From Hyphomicrobiales bacterium (GTDB taxonomy: Bacteria; Pseudomonadota; Alphaproteobacteria; Rhizobiales; Rhizobiaceae): DNA of 64,000 nucleotides. Every line of letters begins with the position of its first letter. The first letter of the stretch is position 1. The notes under the pieces were generated by a model, which had not been told where the DNA came from, made no database searches, and worked only from the letters and a program-made list of their open reading frames with translations. Positions 53,648 to 62,800 of the stretch are shown here, in pieces. Location: assembly GCA_021775455.1 (NCBI GenBank), contig JAJFHU010000038.1, forward strand, positions 81,315 to 145,314, given 5' to 3'. A program made the translations under genes and the position numbers.

Positions 53648-54586
53648 ATGCATCTTACTCATTTAAACCCTCTTAGAGCCCTTGAAGCCGCACTACGGCA
53701 TGGAAGTTTCACCAGTGCGGCTGAGGAGTTGGGCATAACCCCGGCTGCCGTCGGTCAAAGGATACGCATACTGGAACAATATTTAGGAAGAGAACTCTTT
53801 CTGCGTTCGCCACAAGGGATCAAGCCGACAGAAGATTCAGCAAAACTGAGGGAGGAATTAGGTGAAAGTTTTGCGACAATTGCCAGTGTTTTGGAAAAGT
53901 TGAAGGCAGGAACGACGCGTAATCGCATCTCCGTTACCCTGCCTGCGTCCTTTGCGGAAAACTGGCTAACCCCGTTGATATCAAAATTCTATCAAAGGCA
54001 TTTGGAAGTGGATCTTCGTCTGGACGCTTCAAACCGAGATGTGAATTTGCAGGTGGAAGATTTCGATTTTGCAATTCGGTATGGGCTTCCGGTCGAAGAG
54101 CCACTTCAGGAAACCATCTTGTTTGGTGACAATGTATTGCCGGTATGCTCACCCGAATTCGCCGCTTCTTATAACCTGAACGCAAACACGAGATCGCTTG
54201 AAGATGTTCCACTTATCCATCTCATAAACAGAACCGGTGATCCAGGTTGGGTTGGGTTCAACGGTTGGGGTAAAAAATTTGAATTTGCCCCGGACCACTT
54301 AAATCACGGAGTGCGCTACTCCAGAATAAGTTCCGGTTTGCAGTCAGCCGTCACAGGTCAGGGGCTTGTGCTGTGTGGTTTAACAGAAGCGTTCAACGAG
54401 ATTTCAAAAAGCAGACTCGTAACACCCTTCGGACCATCAAAACGATGTCCAACCCATTATGAGTATCGTCTCATCTGGATCCGTGGGAAAGAGCTAAGTC
54501 CCCTACAGGAAAACTTCATAGTTTGGATTCTTGAAAAGGCTTCCGAATTTCGCGCGCAAGTTTCAGATCTCTTGGCAGAAAATTGA
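53648..54586 (+). CDS. LysR-family transcriptional regulator (GcvA-like)
   Basis: A 312-residue regulator: N-terminal helix-turn-helix (LEAALRHGSFTSAAEELGI, then PAAVGQRIRILEQYLGREL, residues 10-48) and effector-binding domain from about residue 92. It is divergent from a GST gene, with two A/T-rich palindromes in the shared 138-base gap. The frame opens at a GTG at 53645, directly before the ATG at 53648. The gene converges with cobQ. Confidence 0.92.
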   Translation: MHLTHLNPLRALEAALRHGSFTSAAEELGITPAAVGQRIRILEQYLGRELFLRSPQGIKPTEDSAKLREELGESFATIASVLEKLKAGTTRNRISVTLPASFAENWLTPLISKFYQRHLEVDLRLDASNRDVNLQVEDFDFAIRYGLPVEEPLQETILFGDNVLPVCSPEFAASYNLNANTRSLEDVPLIHLINRTGDPGWVGFNGWGKKFEFAPDHLNHGVRYSRISSGLQSAVTGQGLVLCGLTEAFNEISKSRLVTPFGPSKRCPTHYEYRLIWIRGKELSPLQENFIVWILEKASEFRAQVSDLLAEN

Positions 54587-54631
54587 AGTCGGCAGTGCCT
54601 GTTCCGAGGCCGTTAATGTTTGTCGAAAGTT

Positions 54632-56107
54632 TCACCCCGCAATCCCCAACAACCCATCCACATCGAGATTAGCCTCCATCGCTTGGGCAAGTTCATCGAG
54701 CGCAGAATCCACCACGTTCTTGTAGATGGTATTCTCCCGCGCAATGAAGCCAAGCTGGCGCAGCAGTGCCTTGCGGTAAGTATCGCTCACAAACAGCCCA
54801 TGCAGATAGCAGCCACGTACATTGCCCTTAGGTGAAATTGCGCCATCAACCCGACCGTCAATCTCCACCATTGGCCGGGCGCAATCAGCTCCGTCCGTAT
54901 AGCCCATGTGGATTTCGTAACCCTCAAGCTCAACACCAAACTCTGCCGAGTTGGCCTCAAAATTCTGTACCTGCTTTTCTGGCAGCAGGTCAGTTTCGAC
55001 ATTTAGGAGGCCAAGTCCATCAATTTCATCAACGTCCCCTTCAAGGTGTTTGGGATCACGAACCTTTTTACCCAGCATCTGATAACCGCCGCAAATGCCG
55101 ATCACGGCACCTCCGCGCTCCGTGTGCGCCTTGAGGCCTCGTTCCCAGCCATTTTCGCGAAACTCTATCAAGTCTGCGATGGTCGATTTGGAGCCCGGCA
55201 GCACAACCAGACTGGCATCGCCGGGAAACGGATCACCCCTCCGGATGAAGTGAAGGTCGACCCCCGGTTCGCTTCTCAAGGGATCCAGATCATCAAAATT
55301 CGCAATCCTGCCCATCGCCGGAACGACAATCTTGAAGCCGCCGGAAGTGCTGACATGCTGATTATCGAGTGCCACGGAATCTTCCGCCGGCAACCGCTTC
55401 ACGCAATCGACCCACGGCAGCACGCCAAATGAAGGCCAACCGGTAAATTGCGTAATTTGCTTCAAACCCTCATCAAACAGGGAGGCATCACCGCGAAACT
55501 TGTTGATGAGATAGCCCGCAATCATTGCCCGGTCTTCTTCTGGCAGAATTGTATGCGTGCCAACGATCGATGCAATCACGCCTCCCCGGTCAATGTCACC
55601 GACCAAAATGACGGGCACTTTTGCTTCCGTCGCAAAACCCATATTGGCAATATCACCTGCCCGCAAATTGATTTCCGCCGGTGATCCTGCACCTTCAATC
55701 AGCACCAAATCTGTATCCGTCGAAATCTTCTCGTAGCTTTCCATCACCGCGCCAAGCAGCTCCGGCTTCATGGCAAGATACTCCCGTGCCTTGGCGCTCC
55801 CCTTGACCTTGCCCTGAACAATAACCTGCGAACCGATCTGCGATTGCGGCTTCAGCAACACCGGGTTCATGTGGACGCTGGGTTCGATACCACAGGCAAG
55901 CGCCTGCAACCATTGGGCGCGGCCAATCTCACCAGCATCATCGCCAATTCCTGCAACCGCCGCGTTGTTGGACATGTTCTGTGGCTTGAACGGAACAACC
56001 TTGAGACCGCGGTTTTTTGCGGCACGGCAAAGCCCAGCTACCAGCACGGATTTTCCCACATCCGACCCGGTTCCCTGAAACATCAATGCCTTTGCGTTTG
56101 CGCTCAT
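54632..56107 (-). CDS. cobQ: Cobyric acid synthase
   Basis: A 491-residue amidotransferase amidating side chains b, d, e and g of adenosyl-cobyrinic acid a,c-diamide. It has the dethiobiotin-synthetase-like N-terminal domain (MFQGTGSDVGKSVLVAGLCRA, residues 10-28; PFKPQNMSNNAAV) and a glutamine amidotransferase domain with the nucleophilic cysteine in GICGGYQMLGKKV (about residue 333). It is the one corrin gene here that stands by itself, 7 kb from the main cluster, next to a cobalt/nickel transporter. Confidence 0.96.
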   Translation of the reverse strand: MSANAKALMFQGTGSDVGKSVLVAGLCRAAKNRGLKVVPFKPQNMSNNAAVAGIGDDAGEIGRAQWLQALACGIEPSVHMNPVLLKPQSQIGSQVIVQGKVKGSAKAREYLAMKPELLGAVMESYEKISTDTDLVLIEGAGSPAEINLRAGDIANMGFATEAKVPVILVGDIDRGGVIASIVGTHTILPEEDRAMIAGYLINKFRGDASLFDEGLKQITQFTGWPSFGVLPWVDCVKRLPAEDSVALDNQHVSTSGGFKIVVPAMGRIANFDDLDPLRSEPGVDLHFIRRGDPFPGDASLVVLPGSKSTIADLIEFRENGWERGLKAHTERGGAVIGICGGYQMLGKKVRDPKHLEGDVDEIDGLGLLNVETDLLPEKQVQNFEANSAEFGVELEGYEIHMGYTDGADCARPMVEIDGRVDGAISPKGNVRGCYLHGLFVSDTYRKALLRQLGFIARENTIYKNVVDSALDELAQAMEANLDVDGLLGIAG

Positions 56108-56267
56108 GGTGACACGCTTCGCAGAAGCGTTCGCATTTTACAATATCCCATACGGCAAATCATATTCTCGCCGCGAAACTCAAATAGGGAATGAAACCGT
56201 GCAGAAGGTTTTGTACGCATTAAATCCATGATAAAAGCCGAACCGTCAAATCCGTGAATCAGGCTCG

Positions 56268-56912
56268 ATGATAAACAAACTGTTTTTTAGCACCGCTTGC
56301 TTTTTGCTGCTCACTGTACAAGCTGCCGCACATCCGCATGTATTCGTCACAGCGGCAATGGAATTGGATCGCAATGAGGCTGGAGAGTTCACTGCAATTC
56401 ATCATAACTGGGTATTTGACGAGATATTTTCATCCACCGTGTTGCTCGATTTTGACGCCAATGGCGACGGCGCCCTTGATGAGGCAGAACTGGTTGAAGT
56501 CGGCGAAACAATTAAAACCAACATCGCAGAATATGACTTCTTTACATCAACCCGTACAGGTACGGAGATCGCGCCGATCTTCGCACCGGATACAATCACT
56601 GTCACTTTCGATGAAAATAATTCAGTGGTGATGAAGCACACCATGACGTTTGAGAAGCCCGTCAAAACAGAGGTAGAGCCACTGAGAATATCTGTCAGCG
56701 ATCCGAGCTTCTATGTGGCTTTTGATTTTACTGATGACGCCATTCAAATGGTTGGCACCGCCTGCCCCCACACGATAACGATACCGGATTTCGACACATT
56801 GTTGTCTGACTCCCAAACCTTTACGGAAGCATTCTTTAATAATCCCGACAAACCGGAACTGGGTGATGAATATTACAGCTGGATTGAGATAAAATGCGAC
56901 ACCGGGAGTTGA
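56268..56912 (+). CDS. DUF1007 family protein, partner of the NicO-type transporter
   Basis: A 214-residue exported protein (signal peptide ending QAAAHP) of the DUF1007 family: HPHVFVTAAMELDRNEAGEF at the start, HNWVFDEIFSS (about residue 46) and an EF-hand-like FDANGDGALDEAEL (about 62) are typical. DUF1007 proteins are encoded with NicO/RcnA cobalt-nickel transporters and probably act as metal-binding periplasmic partners. Its stop lies 19 bases inside the next gene. Confidence 0.9.
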   Translation: MINKLFFSTACFLLLTVQAAAHPHVFVTAAMELDRNEAGEFTAIHHNWVFDEIFSSTVLLDFDANGDGALDEAELVEVGETIKTNIAEYDFFTSTRTGTEIAPIFAPDTITVTFDENNSVVMKHTMTFEKPVKTEVEPLRISVSDPSFYVAFDFTDDAIQMVGTACPHTITIPDFDTLLSDSQTFTEAFFNNPDKPELGDEYYSWIEIKCDTGS

Positions 56913-57838
56913 CGCTAGTCTTGTTGTTGCTGGTCGCCTTGCCGCTTTCGGCAAGCGTGGATGCCGTGCTGGCGCAAAACTCCCTTGGCATTGGCGGCTC
57001 CGAACAGGCAATCAAACCGGAAGGCATGTTCGCTGGTTGGTTTTTTTGGATACGGGAACAACAGCAGGCATTCTACAAAATAATGACCTCCGCCTTGAAG
57101 CAGATGCGCGACGGCGACGGCGGGACACTTTTGCTCGCTGGCGTGAGTTTCGCGTACGGCGTGTTTCACGCAGCCGGTCCCGGTCACGGCAAGGCGGTAA
57201 TCTCCTCTTACATGCTGGCAAACGAAGTCGCAGCCAGGCGTGGCATCGCGCTTTCCTTTGCCTCCGCCATGTTGCAGGCGGTAACCGCAATTCTCCTGAT
57301 AACCGCGCTCACCCTCGTGTTGCGCGGCGCAGGTATTCGTTCCGGTAATGTAGTGAACTTCATGGAAATTGCCTCCTATGCAGGGGTAACAGCACTCGGT
57401 GCATGGCTATTGTATGCAAAGATTTCCCGGCGCGGTTGCGGGAACTCCCACAATCATGATTACGACCATGGTTACGATCACGGACACCATCACGCAGCCG
57501 ATCCGTCAAAGCTGGAAGGTGACCTTGGATTGCGTGATGCAGCAGGCGCTGTACTCGCAGTCGGCATTCGGCCCTGCACCGGGGCAATCGTGGTGCTCAC
57601 CTTCGCCTTCTTGAACGGGCTTTACGTGGCAGGCATCGCTTCCACTTTCGCCATGGCAATTGGCACCGGGCTCACCGTTTCCACTCTCGCTCTCATGGCA
57701 GTCGGCGCAAAGAACATCGCCAAACGTTTTTCCAGTTCTCCCGCGGCATCCGGCAAAGTCCACCGGGCAATCGAAATCATCGGTGCTGGCTTGGTGTTTG
57801 TGTTGGGAGCAACCCTGCTGATGGCGGCTCTCGGCTGA
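56894..57838 (+). CDS. NicO-family nickel/cobalt transporter with His-rich loop
   Basis: A 314-residue membrane protein of the NicO/RcnA type. The metal site is in GVFHAAGPGHGKAVISSYML (HxxxPGHGK, about residue 95); a cytoplasmic His/Asp loop lies near 190-205 (NSHNHDYDHGYDHGHHHA) and GIRPCTGAIVVL (about 228) is the second conserved helix block. Direction cannot be read: relatives are mostly exporters, but position next to cobQ and DUF1007 links it to cobalt homeostasis for B12. Its ATG overlaps the DUF1007 gene. Confidence 0.9.
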   Translation: MRHRELTLVLLLLVALPLSASVDAVLAQNSLGIGGSEQAIKPEGMFAGWFFWIREQQQAFYKIMTSALKQMRDGDGGTLLLAGVSFAYGVFHAAGPGHGKAVISSYMLANEVAARRGIALSFASAMLQAVTAILLITALTLVLRGAGIRSGNVVNFMEIASYAGVTALGAWLLYAKISRRGCGNSHNHDYDHGYDHGHHHAADPSKLEGDLGLRDAAGAVLAVGIRPCTGAIVVLTFAFLNGLYVAGIASTFAMAIGTGLTVSTLALMAVGAKNIAKRFSSSPAASGKVHRAIEIIGAGLVFVLGATLLMAALG

Positions 57839-58006
57839 ACCCTTCCACAGGTCTGCGCAACTTGTCGTTGATAAAGTGAAACGAATAACTAATATTGCCC
57901 GCGAAATACCAAGGCTGTTCATTCGAAGGTGCTGGCATGGTCAGCTTTTGAGAATCGGTATAGTTTGAAAACCAATTAAATCCACAAGCTCAAGGAGGGA
58001 GCAAAA

Positions 58007-58372
58007 TTGCATAAATTCAAGATAGTGGCAGGTGCCAACGACCAGTTCCGCGTTCAGTTTCTGTATAATTCAGAAATCATGGTTTGGTCAGAAAATTACG
58101 CATCCAAATCAAGCGCGAAAAACTGCATCGATTCCATGAAAAAGAACACGCCCGGCGCTCCGATTGCAGATTTGACCAAGGGTGAAGAAGGTTCCGGCTA
58201 CCGTTGGGAAATCGTCGAAGCGAAGAACGGCGAATTCTTCAACCGCTTCGTGGCATCCAACGGCGAAACCATGGTCCGTAGCGAAACCTACACGACCAAG
58301 GCCAACGCAGTAAATTGCGCTGAATCAGTTTCCAAAAACTCACCAAGCGCAGACACGGAAGACGAGACTTGA
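58007..58372 (+). CDS. Double YegP (DUF1508) domain protein
   Basis: A 121-residue protein of two tandem repeats (residues 1-52 and 62-115). Each carries the YegP pattern: FRVQFLYNSEIMVWSENYASKSSAKNCIDSMKKN corresponds to FFNRFVASNGETMVRSETYTTKANAVNCAESVSKN (pairs given by VWSENYASK / VRSETYTTK). The start is a TTG with AAGGAGG eight bases before it. A terminator follows. YegP proteins are small and of unknown, possibly stress-related, role. Confidence 0.9.
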   Translation: MHKFKIVAGANDQFRVQFLYNSEIMVWSENYASKSSAKNCIDSMKKNTPGAPIADLTKGEEGSGYRWEIVEAKNGEFFNRFVASNGETMVRSETYTTKANAVNCAESVSKNSPSADTEDET

Positions 58373-58404
58373 GTCTCTGATTCTTCAAGTTTGAAAAGTT
58401 AAAG

Positions 58405-58430
58405 CACCGGCCTTGAGCCGGTGTTTTTTT
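58405..58430 (+). terminator. Rho-independent terminator after the YegP-domain gene
   Basis: A perfect seven-base stem CACCGGC-CTTGA-GCCGGTG followed by seven T residues, 33 bases after the stop codon. Confidence 0.92.
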
Positions 58431-58463
58431 GCCTAAATCCCCGGTGTTTTTTTGCCTAAATCC
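58418..58463. repeat. 23-base perfect tandem duplication of the terminator's 3' half
   Basis: The sequence CCGGTGTTTTTTTGCCTAAA plus TCC is present twice in a row (58418-58440 and 58441-58463) without any mismatch. It copies the 3' arm and T run of the terminator, giving a second T run with no stem. A recent slipped-strand event is the simplest cause. Confidence 0.95.
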
Positions 58464-58618
58464 AATGTTCGGAAAAGCAAAACGACCGACTCGAACTCGT
58501 TGCCAGTTATTGTAATGAGCATTACTCGCCAAATTAGAAATGCAGTTTCCAGTTCACCAATTCTAAATTGCAACGCAACGGTGATTACTGTTACCAATCA
58601 GATAGTGTGGGAGTTCAT

Positions 58619-58753
58619 ATGAATCGATTGTTATCGTTTTTCGCTATTATTTTGCTTGCTCTTTCGGGCAGCGCAGGCATTTCATCAGCCAGTGAACCCT
58701 GCCCTACCAAGCGCATTCCCTTTGGTGAATATCAGGTTATAATTAATTCATGA
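58619..58753 (+). CDS. Short exported peptide frame (44 residues), possibly truncated
   Basis: From the ATG at 58619 the frame gives a convincing signal peptide (MNRLLSFFAIILLALSGSAG...SSAS) then only about 20 residues, EPCPTKRIPFGEYQVIINS. The length of the mature part suggests a truncated exported protein or a small secreted peptide. Its stop overlaps the start of the next frame (ATGA). It lies where base composition begins to fall sharply. Confidence 0.5.
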   Translation: MNRLLSFFAIILLALSGSAGISSASEPCPTKRIPFGEYQVIINS

Positions 58754-58902
58754 ATATTCGTTGCCTTTTTTCAATATTATTGAATACCATATTATTTAAT
58801 TTTTTAAATACAGTATACGCATATTCGTGCGCGACTAGAATAGAATATTTTTTTATAAATATTTATATAATTAATATATTATTTTTTTTATTTACTAATT
58901 AG
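58750..58902 (+). CDS. Very AT-rich short hydrophobic frame (50 residues)
   Basis: Starting at an ATG overlapping the previous stop (ATGA), the frame encodes a signal-like N-terminus (CLFSILLNTILFNFLNTVYA), then YSCATRIEYFF and a strongly Ile/Phe-rich tail. It is made mostly of A and T, unlike any neighbour. The ATGA overlap with 58619 and the fact that it stays open across 50 codons in AT-rich DNA are the only support; it may be a broken relic. Function unknown. Confidence 0.3.
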   Translation: MNIRCLFSILLNTILFNFLNTVYAYSCATRIEYFFINIYIINILFFLFTN

Positions 58903-58909
58903 TATTTTT

Positions 58910-59788
58910 TTGTTTTATTTTCGAAGAAAAAATTGGTTATTGTTCATTGTTATTGTAAGTATAATTGCTTACAAATTTTGGGTAGGAAGTATGCCAAACC
59001 AAGGTGTGGACTGTGGCATAGATGATGCTCGGCGAAATCAATATTATGCAATATGGGTTGGTTTTTTATTGGTGGTCGGATTTCTTGTTTCTACAATACA
59101 AAGCAAGTTCAGACTAAAATTGTGGGGGGGGAAACAAAAGACTGTGGTTGGAAATATCAATTTGTTGAGAGCTATAAAACGTATGTTTTACTGGACTTCA
59201 GTAATTCTCTTGATTGCAATTCTGCTTGCCGGTTTTCAGTTCGGTTCTTATTGGCTGGAAGGCGGTGTGAATGTGGTCAGCAAACCTTCTGACAAGCCGT
59301 TGTCGGAAGTGTTTCACCGCAGGGGTCGTCCACTTTCTGACCAGCCTTTATATTGGTTCGACAAATGGATGTACTGGCGTGCAATCAGAAAGTTTCCCAC
59401 TCCAAAACACTGCCTTAAGAAAAGCGGGCAAGCAGACCTGGATGTCAATCAATTCAACTGGAAATCCATGCGCACGGAGCACCAGGCTCAGGTATGCCTG
59501 CACCACGCTTATTCACTAATAGGGCAACCGGAACAAGTTGTGAATTGGCTTCATGAGCAAAAATTCGATGTGAGATACTATGAAAATTCTTCTTTTCAAA
59601 TGCCTGTGATCGAAGCCTATTGGCGCGAACTGGCAAACAACTCCCTTTCGCCGTTCAGTCACTTTTCCTTCTGGATTCTTGGTGAAATTAGTCCGTTTGT
59701 GACAAGCGGAATCAGAGTGCAGCTTCAACTGGATGAAAGTGGAGAATTTGTCAGGAAATCTGAAATTCGATTTGGAACAGCCTTTTGA
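58910..59788 (+). CDS. Unknown membrane protein upstream of the RTX gene
   Basis: A 292-residue frame beginning at a TTG (the first usable start). Three hydrophobic segments lie in the first 130 residues (NWLLFIVIVSIIAYKFWVG, YYAIWVGFLLVVGFLVS, FYWTSVILLIAILLAGFQFG), then a polar part rich in aromatic residues (WFDKWMYWRAIRKFP; VEAYWRELANNSLSPFSHF). No known domain is recognised. GC content is lower than the rest of the window. The RTX gene follows after 35 bases, so the two may be co-transcribed. Confidence 0.6.
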   Translation: MFYFRRKNWLLFIVIVSIIAYKFWVGSMPNQGVDCGIDDARRNQYYAIWVGFLLVVGFLVSTIQSKFRLKLWGGKQKTVVGNINLLRAIKRMFYWTSVILLIAILLAGFQFGSYWLEGGVNVVSKPSDKPLSEVFHRRGRPLSDQPLYWFDKWMYWRAIRKFPTPKHCLKKSGQADLDVNQFNWKSMRTEHQAQVCLHHAYSLIGQPEQVVNWLHEQKFDVRYYENSSFQMPVIEAYWRELANNSLSPFSHFSFWILGEISPFVTSGIRVQLQLDESGEFVRKSEIRFGTAF

Positions 59789-59823
59789 AAAAATGTGTGG
59801 AACTAACCTAGTGGGGAATAAAA

Positions 59824-62800
59824 ATGGCAAAACTGTACCTAGCAGCAAATTACGTATCTGCGAGCGAACCAGGACCATTGGTTCCGGATGATCTGGAAAA
59901 TTCCGGTCATTTGCAGCTGGTTTTTGAAGATGATTCCGGTCAAATGAAAGAAATCGAGGTCCAAGCACCGCTATTCGGAGGTGAACTAGGCGGAAACTGG
60001 GATTTCAAAATAAATGCTAGCCATGGAGCTGAGACTGATTACGTTGACGAAAATGGTCAGCCGACCAATGCGGACAGATATGCACGCGTTGAGTTGCAGC
60101 TGGATGACGGGCAATCTGCGGAAAACGTTTGGGAATTGCTTCTACAAGTTCATGACAGCCTAGAATCAAACGGGGCAGGTTTGGATTATGATGTCGGGAC
60201 ACAAAACAGCAACAGCTACATAAACAGCATCCTTTACACCATCGGGATTGAAATAAACGATTATATACAAGCGGTAACACCATCCGATGTTGTGGCGTTT
60301 CCGGCGTTGGATGCAAATGTATTGTTGTTTTACGAAAATGGCGTTGCAATAACCACACAGGGCACTGATGGTAACGACTACACCAGAGGTGGTGGCGACG
60401 ACGACGACCTCTCTGGCGGTAATGGTTCCGATCAACTATATGGCGGCTCTGGCGATGACACCCTGAATGGTGGTGATGATGTTGCCAATCCGGATGGATT
60501 CCGCGATGACATGGAAGGAGATTATCTGGTTGGTGGTGATGGGTATGACACCTACAAGATTGGGTTTAGCAACGAAACTGCACGCAAAGTCCATGTTCAG
60601 GAAGTAGTCGGTCCTGGCGCCAAAACGACGACCAAATCCAATCTTGCGGACATCATTGACGTGATCAAAGACAGTGATGGCCGGGGAGTAATCTCTTATT
60701 TCCATGATGCAAGTTCCGAGTTTTTTGTTAACGGTTATACCTTTGGCAAACTTGCCTATTTCGTGGGCAACCAGAGCTGGGCCAACCAGGCGGAAGGTCT
60801 CGATCCAGTTTGGTCCATCAGGCATGATCAGACTCTGGATCCACGGGAGGGCACACTACGCGCCACACCCTACAACTGGTTTGATGAAGATACGCAAACC
60901 CACAAGAAGGGGTTGCTGTTCTTCCACCGGAAAAACATAGCAGACAACTCCGATCTTGAGAGCAATTTGGGTATCGTAATCATTGAGAATTTCAAGAATG
61001 GTGATTTTGGCATCAACCTGATGGGTTACGAAAACCTTTTTTACGGCACGGACGGTGATGATAACCATAATGGCAACGGTGCCGATGAAGAGATGCAGGG
61101 CTTTGAGGGTGATGACGAACTCGACGGAGCTGGTGGAAATGATGAACTCAATGGCGGTGGAGGCAACGACACCCTTAACGGTGGCTCCGGTGATGACACC
61201 ATAAACGGTGGTGCTGGCAGTGACATAATCGATGGTGGCGACGGAATTGATACAATCGATTACTCCACTTCAACCGGGGCTATTTCCGCTGATCTTGAAA
61301 CCGGCATTACAAACGGTGGCGATGCAACGGGCGATCAGATTGCCAACATTGAAAACATCATTGGTAGTGATTTTAATGATAGTTTGACGGGTGACACAGG
61401 CAACAATTTGATTGTTGCAAGTCTCGGAGCTGATTCCATAACAGGTGGAGACGGTAACGATACCGTTTCCTACTATGAGCAAATCCTTTTCGGGTTCAAC
61501 AACATTACATCGGGTGTTTCTGTAGATCTTTCCACAGGCATTGCAACAGGTCTTCACGCTGAAGGGGACAGTTTATCGGGAATTGAGAACCTTGTGGGAA
61601 CCATTTACGCCGACCTACTTACCGGCGATGAAAATGACAATGTGCTTGACGGCAAGTCTGGAATTGACACCATCCTCGGCAATGGTGGCAATGATGTAAT
61701 CTATCTGGACAACAAGGCGGAACTTGCGCTTGCTGACGACGGCAGCGGTATCGACACATTGATTTACGATCAGGATGGAGGAACCAGCACCACCTACCAC
61801 CTTGATGACGGTAACTTCGAAAACTTCGTTTTTACTGACAACAATCACCATGCCATTTACGGTGGCTCGGCAGACAACTCGATTAGTGCTGGTCGTGGAA
61901 ACAACCGCCTTTACGGCGAGGATGGAAACGACATACTTGACGGCGGGGATGGTAATGACCGGCTCTACGGGGGTAATGGCGATGATACGCTAATTGGTGG
62001 CATTGGCAGCGATACGGCCCGATACTCCGACATTCTTGCAGGAGTGACGGTGAGCCTCGCGATTACCGGCGCTCAGAACACGATTGGTGGGGATTTCGAC
62101 ACGATTTCCGAGGTCGAAAACCTTCATGGATCGCTATATAATGATTTCCTCACGGGTGATGCTAAGGACAATATCCTGACAGGTGATGAAGGCGCTGATT
62201 TTCTCGATGGCGGCGATGGTTCGGACACCGCCAGCTACTCCAATTCAGGTGTTGCAGTTGTCGCAAATATTCTGGCAGGTGGTTCTGCCGGTGATGCAGC
62301 AGGAGACACCTACGTCAACATCGAAAACCTCACCGGTTCACAGCTTGATGACATGTTGATTGGCGATGACAACACCAACATTCTGAATGGTGGCAATGGT
62401 GACGACACCCTGTTTGGTGGTGCCGGAAATGACACGCTTATTGGTGGGTTTGATGCAGACATCATGCACGGCGGTGACGGAGATGACATTATAGAAGTCG
62501 ACAAGCACGACATTTGGTACTCTGGCGATGCGGGGATAGATACACTTGTTCTCAGATTTGACATAGTTGACTTCCAGTACGCATTGGATCAGGGAGCGTT
62601 TGAAAATGCTAAGACCAGTGCCGGTAACGACACAATCTGGGGGAATGCTTCCGACAACATCATTAAAACAAGTTTGGGCGATGACGTTCTTTTCGGCTAT
62701 GGCGGAAACGACATTTTGATTGGTGGCAAGGGAGCCGACAGTCAACAGGGCGGCGAAGGTGACGATACTATTCACATTGATGAATTCGATACCTGGTTTT

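Noticed and set aside
56108-56267. Possible cobalamin riboswitch before the DUF1007/NicO genes (AATAGGGAAT is present)
   Set aside because: No B12 box, no CCCGC-ACTG core and too short for the class; a chance match to one word.
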